DNA from: Streptomyces olivoverticillatus
GTDB taxonomy: Bacteria > Actinomycetota > Actinomycetes > Streptomycetales > Streptomycetaceae
NCBI RefSeq assembly: GCF_014203555.1
Contig: NZ_JACHJH010000001.1
Span: 978,013 to 1,042,012, forward strand
Direction of reading: 5' to 3'
DNA length: 64,000 bases
Under the pieces are notes generated by a model, which had not been told where the DNA came from, did not search any database, and saw only the letters and a program-made list of their open reading frames with translations. This document shows positions 63,643-64,000 of this stretch, piece after piece. A program made the translations under genes and the position numbers. The number at the start of each line of letters is the position of its first letter. The first letter of the stretch is position 1.

Positions 63643-64000
63643 CGGGTGGAAAGGGGGCCGTCGGAGGCGTCGGCGGCGTGCTCGGCGCCGGCGCTCTCCT
63701 CCGGGCCGAGCAGCGGGCGGCCGAGCTCACGGTCGCGCTTGCGCTCCCGCTCGCGGTCGCGGACGGCTCCGGCCTCCGGGAGGCGGAGGGTGAACGTGGA
63801 GCCCTGGCCTTCGGCGCTCCAGACGGTGACCTCGCCGCCGTGCGAGGCGACGACGTGCTTGACGATCGACAGGCCGAGCCCGGTGCCGCCGGTGGCGCGG
63901 GAGCGGGCGGGGTCGACGCGGTAGAAGCGCTCGAAGACCCGCTCGCGGTCCCGCTCGGAGATGCCGATGCCCTGGTCGGTGACGGCGACCTCGATGAGGT
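63627..64000 (-). CDS. phoR: Sensor histidine kinase PhoR (C-terminal part)
   Basis: About 124 C-terminal residues of a histidine kinase; the gene continues beyond the window. The ATPase domain is recognisable: VTDQGIGI (G1 box), [32 protein letters not shown] (F and G2 boxes), [22 protein letters not shown] charged tail follows and ends STREVTP. Identification as PhoR rests on the adjacent phoP and the conserved gene order. It would phosphorylate PhoP under phosphate limitation. Confidence 0.9.
   Translation of the reverse strand, partial: LIEVAVTDQGIGISERDRERVFERFYRVDPARSRATGGTGLGLSIVKHVVASHGGEVTVWSAEGQGSTFTLRLPEAGAVRDRERERKRDRELGRPLLGPEESAGAEHAADASDGPLSTREVTP

Overview
The window is about 64 kb of high-GC actinobacterial chromosome, almost certainly from a Streptomyces species. 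The grounds are third-position GC bias, frequent GTG and TTG starts, rare TTA codons confined to a few genes, twin-arginine and lipobox export signals, and many genes that belong to the conserved Streptomyces core. The order groEL2 ... otsA ... nagKA ... cdgB ... terD ... SoxR-box oxidoreductase ... msiK ... cysS-rlmB ... carD-ispD-ispF ... phoRP follows, as I recall it, the S. coelicolor region around SCO4296 down to SCO4229. That synteny is recalled, not computed.

Layout. 1-6 kb: end of a PTS EIIC gene, groEL2 with two CIRCE-type sites over its promoter, a cold-shock protein, a MoaD/ThiS-like sulfur carrier beside threonine synthase, and glucosyl-3-phosphoglycerate synthase. 6-17 kb: trehalose genes otsA and otsB, separated by about 7 kb of accessory genes (AbiEii-like nucleotidyltransferase with a partner gene, two secreted proteins, an XRE/TPR regulator, several unrecognised small proteins and an HNH-like lipoprotein). 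17-24 kb: an amino-sugar block with an orphan sugar-binding lipoprotein, SIS isomerase, ROK kinase (nagK), nagA, a PfkB-type kinase and a class II aldolase. A DasR-like site precedes nagK and another precedes msiK at 49 kb. 24-29 kb: carbohydrate-binding membrane protein, diguanylate cyclase cdgB with BldD-like and Crp-like boxes, flavin reductase, arfB and a TerD protein.

28.8-31.6 kb is the most interesting part. A 58-residue peptide gene ending in an Asp/His-rich tail sits 25 bp upstream of an HExxH protein of the RiPP-associated peptide-modification type. A divergent SAM-dependent methyltransferase carries at its N-terminus a segment alignable without gaps to the peptide. The methyltransferase has a TTA codon, which implies bldA control. 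I read this as a candidate undescribed ribosomal-peptide modification system. A second candidate lies at 40.9-43.8 kb: a three-gene operon of a HTTM-type membrane protein, a small membrane-anchored protein with an NWSFFAP motif, and a 500-residue protein with about 30 GAGD(A/V) pentapeptide repeats.

The remainder is largely housekeeping or exported functions: MarR with divergent exporter and reductase, GNAT, M4 metalloprotease, SoxR-type oxidoreductase, DHA2 exporter, M24 peptidase, MMPL transporter, a degraded regulator next to tRNA-Thr(TGT), msiK, sugar nucleotidyltransferase, DoxX protein, rlmB, cysS, tandem acyltransferases, F420/FMN-type oxidoreductase, ispF-ispD-carD, a lipoprotein, and phoP with the 3' part of phoR. 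An unusual coupled 34-codon mini-ORF lies between phoR and phoP.
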